A stretch of 64,000 nucleotides of DNA from an uncultured Granulosicoccaceae bacterium (GTDB lineage Bacteria; Pseudomonadota; Gammaproteobacteria; Granulosicoccales; Granulosicoccaceae): positions 60,733-124,732 of the forward strand of contig CALLMF010000010.1 in assembly GCA_938006335.1 (NCBI GenBank). The letters are read 5' to 3'. The notes under the pieces are model-generated. The model saw only the letters and a list, made by a program, of their open reading frames with translations, had not been told where the DNA came from and did not search any database. The translations under genes were made by a program, and so were the position numbers. Below are positions 1 to 9,239 of the stretch, one piece after another. The number at the start of each line of letters is the position of its first letter. Position 1 is the first letter of the stretch.

Positions 1-1119
1 GCCAGTGATATTCATGTCGAGCCGCGTCGCGAGACCGGCGCAGTACGTTTTCGTATCGATGGCGTGATGCAACAGGTGTACGAGATGCCGTCCGCCGTCA
101 TGGGTGCGGTCACATCACGCTTGAAGATCCTCGGCCGGATGGATGTGGCTGAAAAACGCCGTCCACAGGACGGGCGCCTGAAGACCGTCAATGACCAGGG
201 CAAGGAAGTCGAACTGCGTATCTCCACGATGCCTACCGCCTTCGGCGAAAAGATGGTGATGCGAATCTTCAACCCGGAAGTTCTCGTCAAGGACCAGAGC
301 GCGCTCGGCTTCGAGGAGCAGGAGGCGGACACCTGGAACGGCATGATCCGGCAACCCAATGGCATCGTGCTGGTTACCGGTCCCACGGGTTCGGGCAAGA
401 CGACGACCTTGTATTCCTCCCTGCAGCTACTGGCCACGCCTGATGTCAACGTCTGCACGATCGAAGACCCGATCGAGCTCGTTGTTCCTGCGTTCAATCA
501 GATGCAGGTGCAACACAACATCGATCTGGACTTCGCGGCGGGTGTACGCACACTGCTGAGACAGGACCCCGACATCATCATGATCGGTGAGATACGTGAC
601 CAGGAAACGGCGCACATGGCGGTTCAGGCAGCGTTGACCGGTCACCTCGTACTTGCCACCCTGCACACCAACGATGCGGCCTCGGCGGTAACCCGTCTGC
701 TTGAGTTGGGTGTGCCGTACTACCTCATTCGATCCACGCTCATCGGCGTCATCGCGCAGCGCCTCATCCGTACCTACTGTCCGCATTGCGTGGAGACCGA
801 GACTGCGGACAAGGAAGAATGGAACAGCTACATGGCGCCGTGGAAGGCGCCAGCACCAGAGGTTTTGCACAAGGCTGCAGGTTGCCTTGAGTGCCGCGAT
901 ACCGGGTTCCTGGGGAGAGCGGGCATCTATGAGCTGCTCAAGATGTCGCAGGCCACCAAGGATCTCGTGTTGCCGGACACCAACCTCGAGCTGCTTCGCA
1001 AGCAGGCCTTTCGTGATGGGATGCGACCCTTGCGGGTCAGTGGTCTGTCCAAGGTGGCTCAGGGCAAGACGAGCTACACAGAGGTTCTGAAGGTCACGCC
1101 GGCACCTTTGATAGGCTAA
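1..1119 (+). CDS. Type II secretion / type IV pilus assembly ATPase (GspE/PilB family), 5'-truncated by window edge
   Basis: The reading frame is open from base 1, so the start lies outside the window; 372 codons are visible. The fragment opens with ASDIHVEP, the signature just before the nucleotide-binding core of GspE/PilB ATPases. Walker A (GPTGSGKT) is at visible residue 127, followed by an Asp-box/Walker B stretch (DPDIIMIGEIRD) and the His-box region (TLHTND). A tetracysteine zinc motif is present, C260-x2-C263 and C295-x2-C298, followed by TGFLGRAGIYELL, as in GspE, PulE and PilB. These cytoplasmic hexamers power pseudopilus or pilus extension by ATP hydrolysis. The C-terminus (residues TSYTEVLKVTP) is normal, so the 3' end is intact. 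No other secretion gene follows, so GspE cannot be told from PilB here. Confidence 0.93.
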   Translation, partial: ASDIHVEPRRETGAVRFRIDGVMQQVYEMPSAVMGAVTSRLKILGRMDVAEKRRPQDGRLKTVNDQGKEVELRISTMPTAFGEKMVMRIFNPEVLVKDQSALGFEEQEADTWNGMIRQPNGIVLVTGPTGSGKTTTLYSSLQLLATPDVNVCTIEDPIELVVPAFNQMQVQHNIDLDFAAGVRTLLRQDPDIIMIGEIRDQETAHMAVQAALTGHLVLATLHTNDAASAVTRLLELGVPYYLIRSTLIGVIAQRLIRTYCPHCVETETADKEEWNSYMAPWKAPAPEVLHKAAGCLECRDTGFLGRAGIYELLKMSQATKDLVLPDTNLELLRKQAFRDGMRPLRVSGLSKVAQGKTSYTEVLKVTPAPLIG

Positions 1120-1163
1120 GGCTATCGCCCATGCGAGGCGATCACGTTCACGAGTGAAATCAG

Positions 1164-2195
1164 ATGACAGTCAGACGCATCAATCTTGCGTTGCAGGGTG
1201 GCGGTGCGCATGGCGCGTTCACGTGGGGCGTACTGGATCGATTGCTCGTTGATGAGTCGTTGGAGATCGCTGCGATCTCGGGTGCCTCAGCGGGTGCGCT
1301 CAATGGTGCCGCATTGAAAGCAGGGCTGGTGCGAGGTGGACGTGAGGCGGCCAGGGAGAATCTCGCCTGGTTGTGGGAGAACGTGTCCAAGGTGTCGGAC
1401 TTGCGCTTCAATCATTGGATGACGGCGCTGATGCCTGAGTCGATCGTGCATGCACTACAAGTGACACCCGCATTTTCTGCGATGGATTGGGCATCGCGAG
1501 TGTTCAGCCCCTACGACTATGGAGTGGCTTACCGCAACGCATTGGCGCCTGTTGTCGAGCACATGCGGTTTGACGAGATCTGCAGCGCGCAAGGCCCAGC
1601 ACTGCATGTCTGTGCGACCAATGTGCGCACCGGAAAGATTCGCTTGTTTACCGGCGCCCAGATCTCCCCGAATGCCTTGCTCGCCTCCGCCTGCTTGCCG
1701 ACCTTGTTCCGCGCTGTGGAGATCGAGGACCCCGAGACCGGCCGCATGGAGGCCTACTGGGATGGGGGGTATACCGGTAACCCGGCCCTGTTCCCCCTGT
1801 TTGATCCGTCACTGCCGGCTGATGTCGTGATCATCAACATCAATCCCCTGGAGCGGGAGCAGGTACCGACCTCCGTACGAGACATCCAGAATCGCATCAA
1901 CGAGATCAGCTTCAACACGAGTCTGCTGCGAGAACTTCGTGCGATAAATTTCGCTCAGCGACTACTTGCCGAGGGCTCCTTGACCGAAGGGGCGATGAAA
2001 CAGGTGCTGGTACACATGATCGCTGACGATGCGCTCATGAACCGGCTGTCGGTCGAGAGCAAGTCGGTTCCCGTGCGGCGAATCATCGATGAGTTGTTCG
2101 AGGCAGGACGCCAGGCAGCCGACCGGTTCCTCGAGGCGCACTCGCACCGGATTGGTGTCGAGAGTTCCGCGGACTTGCGCGAGATGTTCGGCTGA
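1164..2195 (+). CDS. Patatin-like phospholipase / acyl hydrolase
   Basis: 343-residue protein with the patatin fold signatures in order: glycine-rich oxyanion loop GGGAHGAF (residues 12-19), nucleophile elbow GASAG with Ser42, and the DGG motif near residue 200 that supplies the catalytic Asp of the Ser-Asp dyad. Patatin-like proteins cleave acyl chains from membrane phospholipids. There is no signal peptide, so it is probably cytoplasmic or peripheral to the inner membrane, closest in architecture to RssA-type single-domain bacterial patatins. It lies 44 bp after the secretion ATPase on the same strand; a functional link is not evident. The ATG start is chosen because the beta-strand before GGGAHG begins at once. 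Confidence 0.88.
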   Translation: MTVRRINLALQGGGAHGAFTWGVLDRLLVDESLEIAAISGASAGALNGAALKAGLVRGGREAARENLAWLWENVSKVSDLRFNHWMTALMPESIVHALQVTPAFSAMDWASRVFSPYDYGVAYRNALAPVVEHMRFDEICSAQGPALHVCATNVRTGKIRLFTGAQISPNALLASACLPTLFRAVEIEDPETGRMEAYWDGGYTGNPALFPLFDPSLPADVVIININPLEREQVPTSVRDIQNRINEISFNTSLLRELRAINFAQRLLAEGSLTEGAMKQVLVHMIADDALMNRLSVESKSVPVRRIIDELFEAGRQAADRFLEAHSHRIGVESSADLREMFG

Positions 2196-2636
2196 TTCGG
2201 GTTGGGTTGAGTCACGGACGGTAAACCCCTCAATTTTTTGCCTGTCCGCATGTCGAATCTGGTGCTGCGATAGGCGCAAAGAGTGAGACTCAGTTCCGGA
2301 AAGTGTGAATATTCAGAAAATTCCTAGGAAAGTTGACGCAAGTTCTGTCTGCTTATGCCGTTCCTTCTTATATCGCCGAGACGGTGGTGAGTGGATACTT
2401 CCACTGCGCCAACGGATTGGCGCTGCGAACGGACGGCAGGAGCTGTTGCGCGAGACCAGGACTCGATTGGAAACGGACACCAATCGCTCGCGACGGTCGT
2501 TGTCAGGGAAGACAGGTAACCCCGGTTCGCGGAGGCGGGCCGGGGTAGCTTTTAACGCAGTCGCCACGCTGCGCGTCATATGTGCCTCAGGCACACCTTC
2601 GATTCGGCATGCACGCCGTGCCGCCATACCCGGCCA
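2196..2636. other. Non-coding stretch, no gene recognised
   Basis: 441 bases between the patatin gene and the chromate-transporter remnant. Several short open frames exist on both strands but none has recognisable motifs or a ribosome-binding site. A short TTGAG...CTCAA hairpin followed by a run of T at about 2207-2239 could be a weak terminator for the upstream gene. Otherwise nothing was recognised. Confidence 0.5.
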
Positions 2637-2960
2637 ATGAGCCCCGACGCGGGAGTCACCTCTGACGTGTGTTCCCTGTCTTTACCCGGCAGGGCGGAGC
2701 TCTTTCGACTCTGGCTGAAGATCGCGCTTCTCTCATTCGGTGGGCCTGCCGCACAGATGGCGCTGCATGTGTAGTTCTTGAGTGTCGTACGGGTGGACAT
2801 GGGCTGGTCAAGCACCTGATATCCGATACTGTCCTCGATCAATCCGGTGACGGTAGTGCTGACGGGGCTGTGCGCTGTCACGGTCCCTATATTGCGATGG
2901 AATATGTTCGTCGTACTGGCTGCACCTGCCGGCATGGGGCTGATCATTGGTGTGGTCCCG
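2637..2960 (+). pseudogene. Remnant of chromate transporter gene (ChrA family), internally deleted
   Basis: The frame starting at ATG 2637 runs 46 codons and contains LFRLWLKIALLSFGGPAAQMAL, the conserved first hydrophobic segment of CHR-family chromate transporters (their usual form is close to F-x-WLK-x-G-x-SFGGPAGQIA). It then hits TAG at 2772-2774 where a full gene would continue into the charged ELVE/RRW loop. In the same frame, after that stop and a second one near 2820, a hydrophobic stretch (NPVTVVLTGLCAVTV...) resembles a C-terminal transporter helix until a stop near 2971. A normal ChrA is about 400 residues, so most of the middle is missing. The N-terminal match is convincing; the C-terminal part is tentative. 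Confidence 0.6.
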
Positions 2961-3047
2961 GGCCCTGCACCATAGACAGCGAATATCGCAATCGAGAGTA
3001 CAAACGGATATGACGGTGTGGCATCAACCGGGCTCTATACTCGGCGC

Positions 3048-4151
3048 ATGAAATCCTCGTGGCTCGCGGCGGCTGGCGTTACCTTGATCCTGGTCCTGTG
3101 GATGGCCAGTGGGTTGCTCAGTGGCAATGACGATCAGTCACCGGAAGACGCGTTTGCCAACAATGGATCAGGTGCCGATACCTCGCTGATGAGGGTTGAG
3201 GTTCTGGTGGCCGAACCCATGATCGAGGAACGGACTCTCGAACTCCGTGGTGAGATATCGGCCGCCCGCATGCTCGCCGTGCGCGCAGAGACGTCCGGCC
3301 GTGTCGTTGACTTGCCGGTTGAGCGAGGAGCGCGTGTCGAGGCTGACGCCGCTCTGGCAAAACTCGACGTGGGTACCCGTGATGCCCTGCTGGTCGGTGC
3401 GCGTGCGCAGCTGACAAGCGCTCAAGCGGAGCAGCAAGCAGCGGAGTCCCTTGGCAGACGGGGATTGCAGTCACAGTTGCAAGCCGAGCAAGCACTTGCA
3501 GCAACCCGGATGGCGCGGGCCGAGGTCGACCGTCTGGAACGGGATATCGCAGACACACAAGTGCGCGCTCCGTTTGCCGGTCTGGTCGAACAGTTGCCCG
3601 TGGAGATCGGTCAACTGATCGAGCGTGGGGACCACGTCGCAACTCTCGTCGATGACAGCACTTTTGAAGTGACGGCGCGTGCTGCCCAACAAGTCGCTGC
3701 CGAACTTGAGCCCGGCCAGTCAGCAGAAGTCACGCTGATTACGGGCGAGACGCTCGATGGCGAGATCAGTTGGGTGTCCTCGGTTGCCGATCCTGCCACT
3801 CGCAGCTTTGAGGTGGAAGCGCGCATTGGCAACCCGGATCGTGCGCTTGCGGCAGGAGTAAGCGCCACGCTGAAGGTACCGGTGGAGCTCGTGGACGCAG
3901 TCTTCCTGTCGCCCTCATCGTTCACCTTGAGCGCGGACGGTGAGTTGGGTGTGAAGGTGCTGGATGCAGATGATGTCGTCGTGTTTCAACCGGTGACCGT
4001 GCTGCGCACGTCCCTGGATGGTGCATGGGTCAGTGGCATAGAGGCCGGGACGCGTGTCGTCACACTCGGGCAGGGTTTTGTTCGGGTTGGCGAGCAGGTG
4101 GAAGCCAGCGCACAGACCAAGGCATCAACCGGGGCAGATGCGCGCCAGTGA
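3048..4151 (+). CDS. RND efflux periplasmic adaptor (membrane fusion protein, HlyD/AcrA type)
   Basis: 367 residues with an N-terminal signal anchor (MKSSWLAAAGVTLILVLW), a lipoyl half-motif (SGRVVDLPVERGARV), an alpha-helical hairpin rich in Ala, Gln and Glu (about residues 115-170), the second lipoyl half (VRAPFAGLVEQLPVEIGQ) and beta-barrel and membrane-proximal domains. Adaptors of this class bridge an inner-membrane RND pump to an outer-membrane channel. The start at 3048 is preferred over an in-frame ATG 30 bases upstream because it puts the charged residues and the hydrophobic core at the N-terminus. The stop overlaps the GTG start of the permease by 3 bases (GTGA), showing translational coupling. 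No outer-membrane TolC-type gene is adjacent. Confidence 0.92.
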   Translation: MKSSWLAAAGVTLILVLWMASGLLSGNDDQSPEDAFANNGSGADTSLMRVEVLVAEPMIEERTLELRGEISAARMLAVRAETSGRVVDLPVERGARVEADAALAKLDVGTRDALLVGARAQLTSAQAEQQAAESLGRRGLQSQLQAEQALAATRMARAEVDRLERDIADTQVRAPFAGLVEQLPVEIGQLIERGDHVATLVDDSTFEVTARAAQQVAAELEPGQSAEVTLITGETLDGEISWVSSVADPATRSFEVEARIGNPDRALAAGVSATLKVPVELVDAVFLSPSSFTLSADGELGVKVLDADDVVVFQPVTVLRTSLDGAWVSGIEAGTRVVTLGQGFVRVGEQVEASAQTKASTGADARQ

Positions 4152-7100
4152 ACAGCCTGATCGACGCTGCATTTGATCGCTCGCGCACGGTTGTGCTGCT
4201 TCTGATCTTTCTGGTGATCGCCGGGGCGCTCGCCTATCGAGCCATTCCCAAGGAGTCGGAGCCGGACGTCCCGATTCCGATCATCTACGTGTCGATGAGC
4301 CACGATGGCATCTCCCCCAATGATGCCGAGAGACTGCTTGTACGTCCGATGGAAAAGCACTTGCAGACGATCGCAGGCATCAAGGACATCAAGAGCACGG
4401 CTGACGAGGGCCACGCATCGGTACTACTCGAGTTTGATGCCGGGTTCGATGGTGATGTTGCGCTAGCCGATGTACGCGAAAAGGTGGATGCCGCAAAGGG
4501 TGAGCTGCCTGCAGCGACCGACGAGCCCACGGTCAACGAGATCAATGTGTCGTTGTTTCCGGTACTCAATGTCAGTTTGTCGGGGCGTGTGCCCGAGCGT
4601 ACGCTCATCGCCATTGCGCGCGAGCTCAAGGATGCACTTGAAGCGCTTCCCGGTGTGCTGGAGGCAGACATCGCGGGCGAGCGCGAAGAAGTCCTCGAAA
4701 TCATGGTCGACCCGTTGGTCATGGAAACCTACGCGGTCGATTTTGCCGAGTTGATCGGCCTTGTCACCAACAACAACCTGCTGGTCGCGGCAGGCTCCAT
4801 CGATACCGGGGCGGGACGCCTGGTACTCAAGGTCCCGGGTGTCATCGAGGACTTCGAGGACGTGATGCGCATGCCCGTCAAGGTCACTGAAAACGCGGTC
4901 GTGCGTTTTGGTGATGTGGCTTCGGTGAGGCGCACATACAAGGACGCCACCAGCTACGCGCGTCTGGACGGTCAACCGACGCTGGTGCTGGAAATATCCA
5001 AGCGCCTCGGCGCCAACATCATCGAAACCATCGAGCAAGTACGCACGACCATCGAGGAGATTCGGCCGAGCTTGCCGGACAACCTCAACATCGGTTTTCA
5101 CCAGGACAAGTCGAAAGAGACCCGGACGATGCTCACCGACTTGCAGAACAACGTCATCTCCGGTGTGGTGCTGGTGATGATCGTGGTGATGGCAACGCTC
5201 GGCGTGCGCTCGGCCATTCTTGTGGGCTTTGCCATACCGGGCTCGTTTCTCACGGGGATCCTCGTGATCTGGGCCATGGGAAACACCATGAACGTGGTCG
5301 TACTGTTCAGCCTGATTCTGGTTGTCGGCATGTTGGTGGATGGGGCGATCATCGTGACCGAGCTTGCCAACCGCAACATGGACGGCGGCGATTCACCACG
5401 CGATGGCTGGGCGCGCGCGTCCAAGCGCATGGCCTGGCCCGTGATCGCCTCGACCTTCACCACCCTTGCGGTGTTCTTCCCGCTGTTGTTCTGGCCGGGA
5501 CTCATCGGTCAGTTCATGAAGTACATGCCCATCACGGTCATTGCTTGTCTGCTGGCATCGCTCGCAATGGCGCTGGTCTTCGTGCCGGTGATCGGTGCCA
5601 AGCTCAGCACACGCCAGGCGCGCCCTGCATCTGCGATCTCCGAGGACAGCGATGCCTCGGGGATGGACGCGAAGGGTATCGTGCAAACGGCGACCGGCGC
5701 CAAGCGGTGGTATCTCGGTAGCCTGTACCACTTGCTGATGCACCCGGTACTGACCTTGCTTGCCGTGCTCCTGTTCACCGTCGGCAGTTACGTGCTGTAT
5801 GCCAAGATCGGTCGCGGTGTGGAGTTCTTCCCGGCGGTAGAGCCGGCGTCCATGGCCATCTCCGTCGCGGCGCGCGGTGATCTGTCGGTGGTCGAACAGG
5901 ATCGCGTGCTTCAAGCGGTGGAGCAGCGCATGCTGGATCACGATGAAATCAAGTCCGTTTACGCGCGCACGGGTAGTGGGGGCGGCGGGCTCGGTGGCGG
6001 CAGTGCGGATCAGATCGGTACCGTTACCCTCGAGTTCGTCGACTGGGATCAGCGCCGAAAAGCGGTCGAGATCACCGAGGAGCTGCGCGAGGAATTTGCA
6101 GACATCGCCGGCGTACGTATCGAATTCGTGGCCAACGAAGGTGGTCCTGATGGCGGTGCCAAACCGATCAACCTCGAGGTCAGCGTGGATGCGGCGCGTG
6201 CCGGACTTAGCGGCGCTGCACTCGATGTGCGCCGAGACGAAGCCGTCCAGGCGCTTCGGCAAGCCATGGCCCGCGTGGGTGGTTTTATCGATGTTACTGA
6301 CAATCGACCCCTACCCGGCATCGAGTGGCGGATAGAAGTAGATCGCGAAGAAGCGGCCTTCTTTGGGGCGGATGTGGCATTGATTGGCCAGGCCGTACAG
6401 CTGGTGACCTCGGGCATTCGTGTTGCAGGCTATCGCCCTGACGATGCCAATGACGAGATCGATATTCGCGTGCGCTATCCACTGGAGTCTCGCCATCTTG
6501 ACTCGATAGCGAGCCTCAGAGTGCCGACGAGTCGCGGCATGGTCCCTGTCACGAACTTCGTACGCATCGAACCTGCACCGAGTACGGGCACGATCGAGCG
6601 CGTCGATGGTGATCGCACCGTGACCATTGCCGCCGACGTCGCCGAAGGTGAAATCGTGGACACGCAGCTCAAGCTGTTGCAAGACGACATTGCATCCAAC
6701 CCCTTGCCAGAAGGTAGCCGCATCGCCTTCGCCGGTGAGGCGGAAGAGCAGGCCGAGACAATGAACTTCCTGATGCTGGCGTTCATGGCCGCAATATTTC
6801 TGATGGCGATGATACTGGTGACACAGTTCAACAGCCTGTATCAAGCCTTCCTGGTCTTGTCGGCGATTCTGTTTTCGACGTCCGGTGTGCTCATCGGTCT
6901 GATGGTCATGGACCAGACGTTCGGTATCGTCATGGTCGGTATTGGCATCATCGCTCTGGCGGGTATCGTCGTGAACAACAACATCGTGCTCATCGATACC
7001 TGGAACGGTTTTCGTGGCCGTGGTGCCAGCGCTGTCGAGGCCTCATTGATGACGGGCTTTGTGCGTGCGCGACCGGTTCTCCTGACAGCGATCACTACCG

Positions 7101-7369
7101 TGCTGGGTCTGGTGCCCATGGTGTTCGCCATGAATATCGATCTGGTCAACCGCACCATCTCCTTCGGCGCGCCGTCGACCCAATGGTGGACACAGCTGGC
7201 GTGCGCCATCGCCGGAGGGCTGGCATTCACTACCCTGTTGACCTTGTTTCTTACGCCGTGCCTGCTGGTGCTTGGCGTGCGAAAGCCGAAGCCAGCAGGC
7301 GCGGCGCGGCGTGGACTCTTTGCGCGTTCGTCACGGCAGACCGTCGCTACGCCTGCTGCTCGCAGCTGA
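4148..7369 (+). CDS. RND family efflux permease (HAE/AcrB-like)
   Basis: Inner-membrane proton-driven exporter of 1073 residues, the usual AcrB-family length. It has an N-terminal TM helix, a large periplasmic loop, TM helices around residues 330-540, a second periplasmic loop and a C-terminal TM bundle, with the internal repeat typical of RND pumps. Family signatures include PKESEPDVPIPI after TM1 and FFPAVEP after the mid-protein TM. Start is taken as GTG 4148, overlapping the adaptor's stop; the frame is open further upstream but that would lie inside the adaptor gene. A glycine-rich loop (GSGGGGLGGG) sits in the second periplasmic domain. Substrate cannot be predicted from sequence alone. 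Confidence 0.93.
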   Translation: MNSLIDAAFDRSRTVVLLLIFLVIAGALAYRAIPKESEPDVPIPIIYVSMSHDGISPNDAERLLVRPMEKHLQTIAGIKDIKSTADEGHASVLLEFDAGFDGDVALADVREKVDAAKGELPAATDEPTVNEINVSLFPVLNVSLSGRVPERTLIAIARELKDALEALPGVLEADIAGEREEVLEIMVDPLVMETYAVDFAELIGLVTNNNLLVAAGSIDTGAGRLVLKVPGVIEDFEDVMRMPVKVTENAVVRFGDVASVRRTYKDATSYARLDGQPTLVLEISKRLGANIIETIEQVRTTIEEIRPSLPDNLNIGFHQDKSKETRTMLTDLQNNVISGVVLVMIVVMATLGVRSAILVGFAIPGSFLTGILVIWAMGNTMNVVVLFSLILVVGMLVDGAIIVTELANRNMDGGDSPRDGWARASKRMAWPVIASTFTTLAVFFPLLFWPGLIGQFMKYMPITVIACLLASLAMALVFVPVIGAKLSTRQARPASAISEDSDASGMDAKGIVQTATGAKRWYLGSLYHLLMHPVLTLLAVLLFTVGSYVLYAKIGRGVEFFPAVEPASMAISVAARGDLSVVEQDRVLQAVEQRMLDHDEIKSVYARTGSGGGGLGGGSADQIGTVTLEFVDWDQRRKAVEITEELREEFADIAGVRIEFVANEGGPDGGAKPINLEVSVDAARAGLSGAALDVRRDEAVQALRQAMARVGGFIDVTDNRPLPGIEWRIEVDREEAAFFGADVALIGQAVQLVTSGIRVAGYRPDDANDEIDIRVRYPLESRHLDSIASLRVPTSRGMVPVTNFVRIEPAPSTGTIERVDGDRTVTIAADVAEGEIVDTQLKLLQDDIASNPLPEGSRIAFAGEAEEQAETMNFLMLAFMAAIFLMAMILVTQFNSLYQAFLVLSAILFSTSGVLIGLMVMDQTFGIVMVGIGIIALAGIVVNNNIVLIDTWNGFRGRGASAVEASLMTGFVRARPVLLTAITTVLGLVPMVFAMNIDLVNRTISFGAPSTQWWTQLACAIAGGLAFTTLLTLFLTPCLLVLGVRKPKPAGAARRGLFARSSRQTVATPAARS

Positions 7370-7393
7370 TAGGATCGCCTCGATGAGGCGTAC

Positions 7394-8377
7394 TTGAACA
7401 AGCCAGCAGCCGGGAAGAGCGCGTGGCACTACGTGCCTGCACTGCCTATACGGACATCGCCGTATTTTCGGTGGCCCCTGGATCTGCCCGCTATCGGTCG
7501 CTGGATGCTGGGCAGCTGGCTGCCTGTGTCCGAGCGACTCATCATTCTCGCGATTGCGCTAGTGGTCGCGTGGCTGTTCCAGCCAACGCTCGAGCAGAGC
7601 GCGCAACTATCACCAGCCTGGATACTCGAGATCTACCTCAGGAACCTGGTGCTCATGGCAGGTGTCGCCGGTGGCTTGCACTGGTACTTCTACATCGCGC
7701 GCAGGCAAGGCGATGACTTCCGCTTTGATGCTCGTCCGCTGGTTCGCAAGGGGCGGGTCTTCACGTTCAATTCTCAGGTGCGTGACAACATGTTATGGAC
7801 GCTGGCCAGTGGCGTCACGGTATGGACGATCTACGAAGTGTTGATGATGTGGGCATTGGCCAATGGTCATGCGCCGCTGTTGTCGATGCCGGAGCACCTT
7901 GTCTGGCTGGTGTTGCTTGTATTCCTGCTGCCGATGTGGGAGACCACGCACTTTTTCCTGATCCACCGCTTGATACATGACAACACGCTATACCAACGCG
8001 TGCATGCCTTGCACCATCGCAACACCAATGTGGGTCCCTGGTCCGGCTTGTCCATGCATCCGCTGGAGCACGTGATCTACCTGAGTACCGTGCTGATCCA
8101 TTTTGTCATTCCATCAAACCCGTTTCTGGTGTTCTTTCACCTGAGTTACTTCACCCTCTCTGCCGCAACGACGCATACGGGTTACCAGGGCATCGCACGC
8201 AAGGGCCGGATTGTTCTGCCCCTGGGTACGTTTCACCATCAGTTGCATCACCGCTACTTCGATTGCAATTACGGTGGCCTTGAAGCACCGTGGGATGAGT
8301 GGACCGGTTCGTTCCATGATGGCACCGAGCAGTCTCACAAGGCCTTTCTGGCGCGGCGTCGTCCCCGCAAGACCTGA
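7394..8377 (+). CDS. Sterol desaturase / fatty acid hydroxylase superfamily membrane protein
   Basis: 327 residues with several TM helices and the three histidine clusters of this di-iron superfamily: HFFLIHRLIH, HALHHRN and HHQLHHRYF. These ligate two irons for O2-dependent hydroxylation or desaturation of lipid C-H bonds at the membrane. The start is a TTG at 7394, 24 bases after the RND permease; no better in-frame ATG exists before the first TM segment, so the exact N-terminus is uncertain. It may be co-transcribed with the efflux pair, though a shared role is not obvious. Bacterial relatives act on fatty acids, carotenoids or hopanoid-like lipids; the substrate here is unknown. Confidence 0.88.
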   Translation: MNKPAAGKSAWHYVPALPIRTSPYFRWPLDLPAIGRWMLGSWLPVSERLIILAIALVVAWLFQPTLEQSAQLSPAWILEIYLRNLVLMAGVAGGLHWYFYIARRQGDDFRFDARPLVRKGRVFTFNSQVRDNMLWTLASGVTVWTIYEVLMMWALANGHAPLLSMPEHLVWLVLLVFLLPMWETTHFFLIHRLIHDNTLYQRVHALHHRNTNVGPWSGLSMHPLEHVIYLSTVLIHFVIPSNPFLVFFHLSYFTLSAATTHTGYQGIARKGRIVLPLGTFHHQLHHRYFDCNYGGLEAPWDEWTGSFHDGTEQSHKAFLARRRPRKT

Positions 8378-8434
8378 CGAGGTCAGCTCAACGCGTACTG
8401 CAAGGCGACAACAGCTGTCAGTCAGGCCCGTCAG

Positions 8435-8896
8435 TCAGCGAACGCGAATGGATATTCGCTCCGACATCACCAGCGGGTCATGCGGTACATGATTGTGATC
8501 TCCCATGATCAGCTGCAAGGTATGCCGACCTGGCGGTAGTTCGATCTGCGCGGCGATCTGTCCGTCGTCAAAGTGCAGGTAGTCATCGCTCATCGGTTGG
8601 TTTGGTGGTGGGAGTTCGCTGGAGTCGATCAGCAAGTGGAAGTGCCCGCTGTTCTCGTACTCGATGCCGGCAGGCGCCACGTTCATGCCCTTGAGGCCGA
8701 ACTCCACGGTGAAGGTGCGGCTGACCGTTGCGCCGTTGCTCGGTGAGACGATCCTGGCCCTTGGTGCGGTTGTCTCCGATTCGGCATCCGTGGCGGTATC
8801 GCGTTTGAAGACCAGCGCGTTGACGGAGCTGGTGCCCACGGTCAGGCAGGCGAACAGGCCGATGACGACCGCGAGGTTTCCTTGACGACGATGCAT
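8435..8896 (-). CDS. DUF4399 domain secreted protein
   Basis: 153 residues: a signal peptide (hydrophobic core VVIGLFACLTVGTSSVNA), then a C-terminal domain with HFHLLIDSSELPPPNQPM, YLHFDDGQ, LPPGRHTLQLIMGDHNHVPH and a final SERISIRVR strand. This His- and Asp-rich pattern is the DUF4399 family, an uncharacterised periplasmic beta-domain often found near oxidases and transporters. The start at 8896 is chosen because it directly precedes a good signal peptide; the frame continues 36 codons upstream without signal-like features. The gene is convergent with the desaturase. A palindrome at 8984-9000 containing a TATAAT sequence on this strand lies about 90 bases upstream. Confidence 0.8.
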   Translation of the reverse strand: MHRRQGNLAVVIGLFACLTVGTSSVNALVFKRDTATDAESETTAPRARIVSPSNGATVSRTFTVEFGLKGMNVAPAGIEYENSGHFHLLIDSSELPPPNQPMSDDYLHFDDGQIAAQIELPPGRHTLQLIMGDHNHVPHDPLVMSERISIRVR

Positions 8897-8983
8897 GCGC
8901 GGATGCTGAGAACCGGTTGAGGGAGTGGCTGGAGTGCTCGGATGTATTGCACGGCCCTGACCTTGTGCACGGGCCGCACGACG

Positions 8984-9000
8984 CGCACTATTATAGTGCG
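8984..9000 (-). promoter_or_regulatory. Palindrome overlapping a candidate -10 box, upstream of the DUF4399 gene
   Basis: CGCACTAT-T-ATAGTGCG is a perfect 8+8 inverted repeat with one central base. On the minus strand it reads CGCACTATAATAGTGCG, so a perfect TATAAT is embedded in it. No strong -35 is seen at the right distance. A protein binding this operator would block RNA polymerase directly, so repression is the simplest model. A functional link to the DUF4399 gene is inferred from position and orientation. Confidence 0.45.
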
Positions 9001-9239
9001 GCACGCTCGAAAGTGGGGCGTTGTCGAGATTTCCGCATGGTTTACCTGACGACGGGTGCCGATACCGCCGCTGATAATGAGCTGGTAACTGGCTCGCTTA
9101 CGTAAACGTCGACAGGTAGCATCAGTTCGGGCGGATCGGCACGAGTGTCAGCGCACAAAACTGCCGTATCGCCGGGTAACTCGACCAAGGGCGCGAGCGG
9201 ATTCCGATTCTGCGAGGTTCACTGATTCACAATGGGGAT

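Noticed and set aside
2305..2640. Open frame of 111 codons before the chromate-transporter remnant
   Set aside because: No motifs or signal, several competing frames on both strands cover the same bases, and it has no plausible ribosome-binding site.
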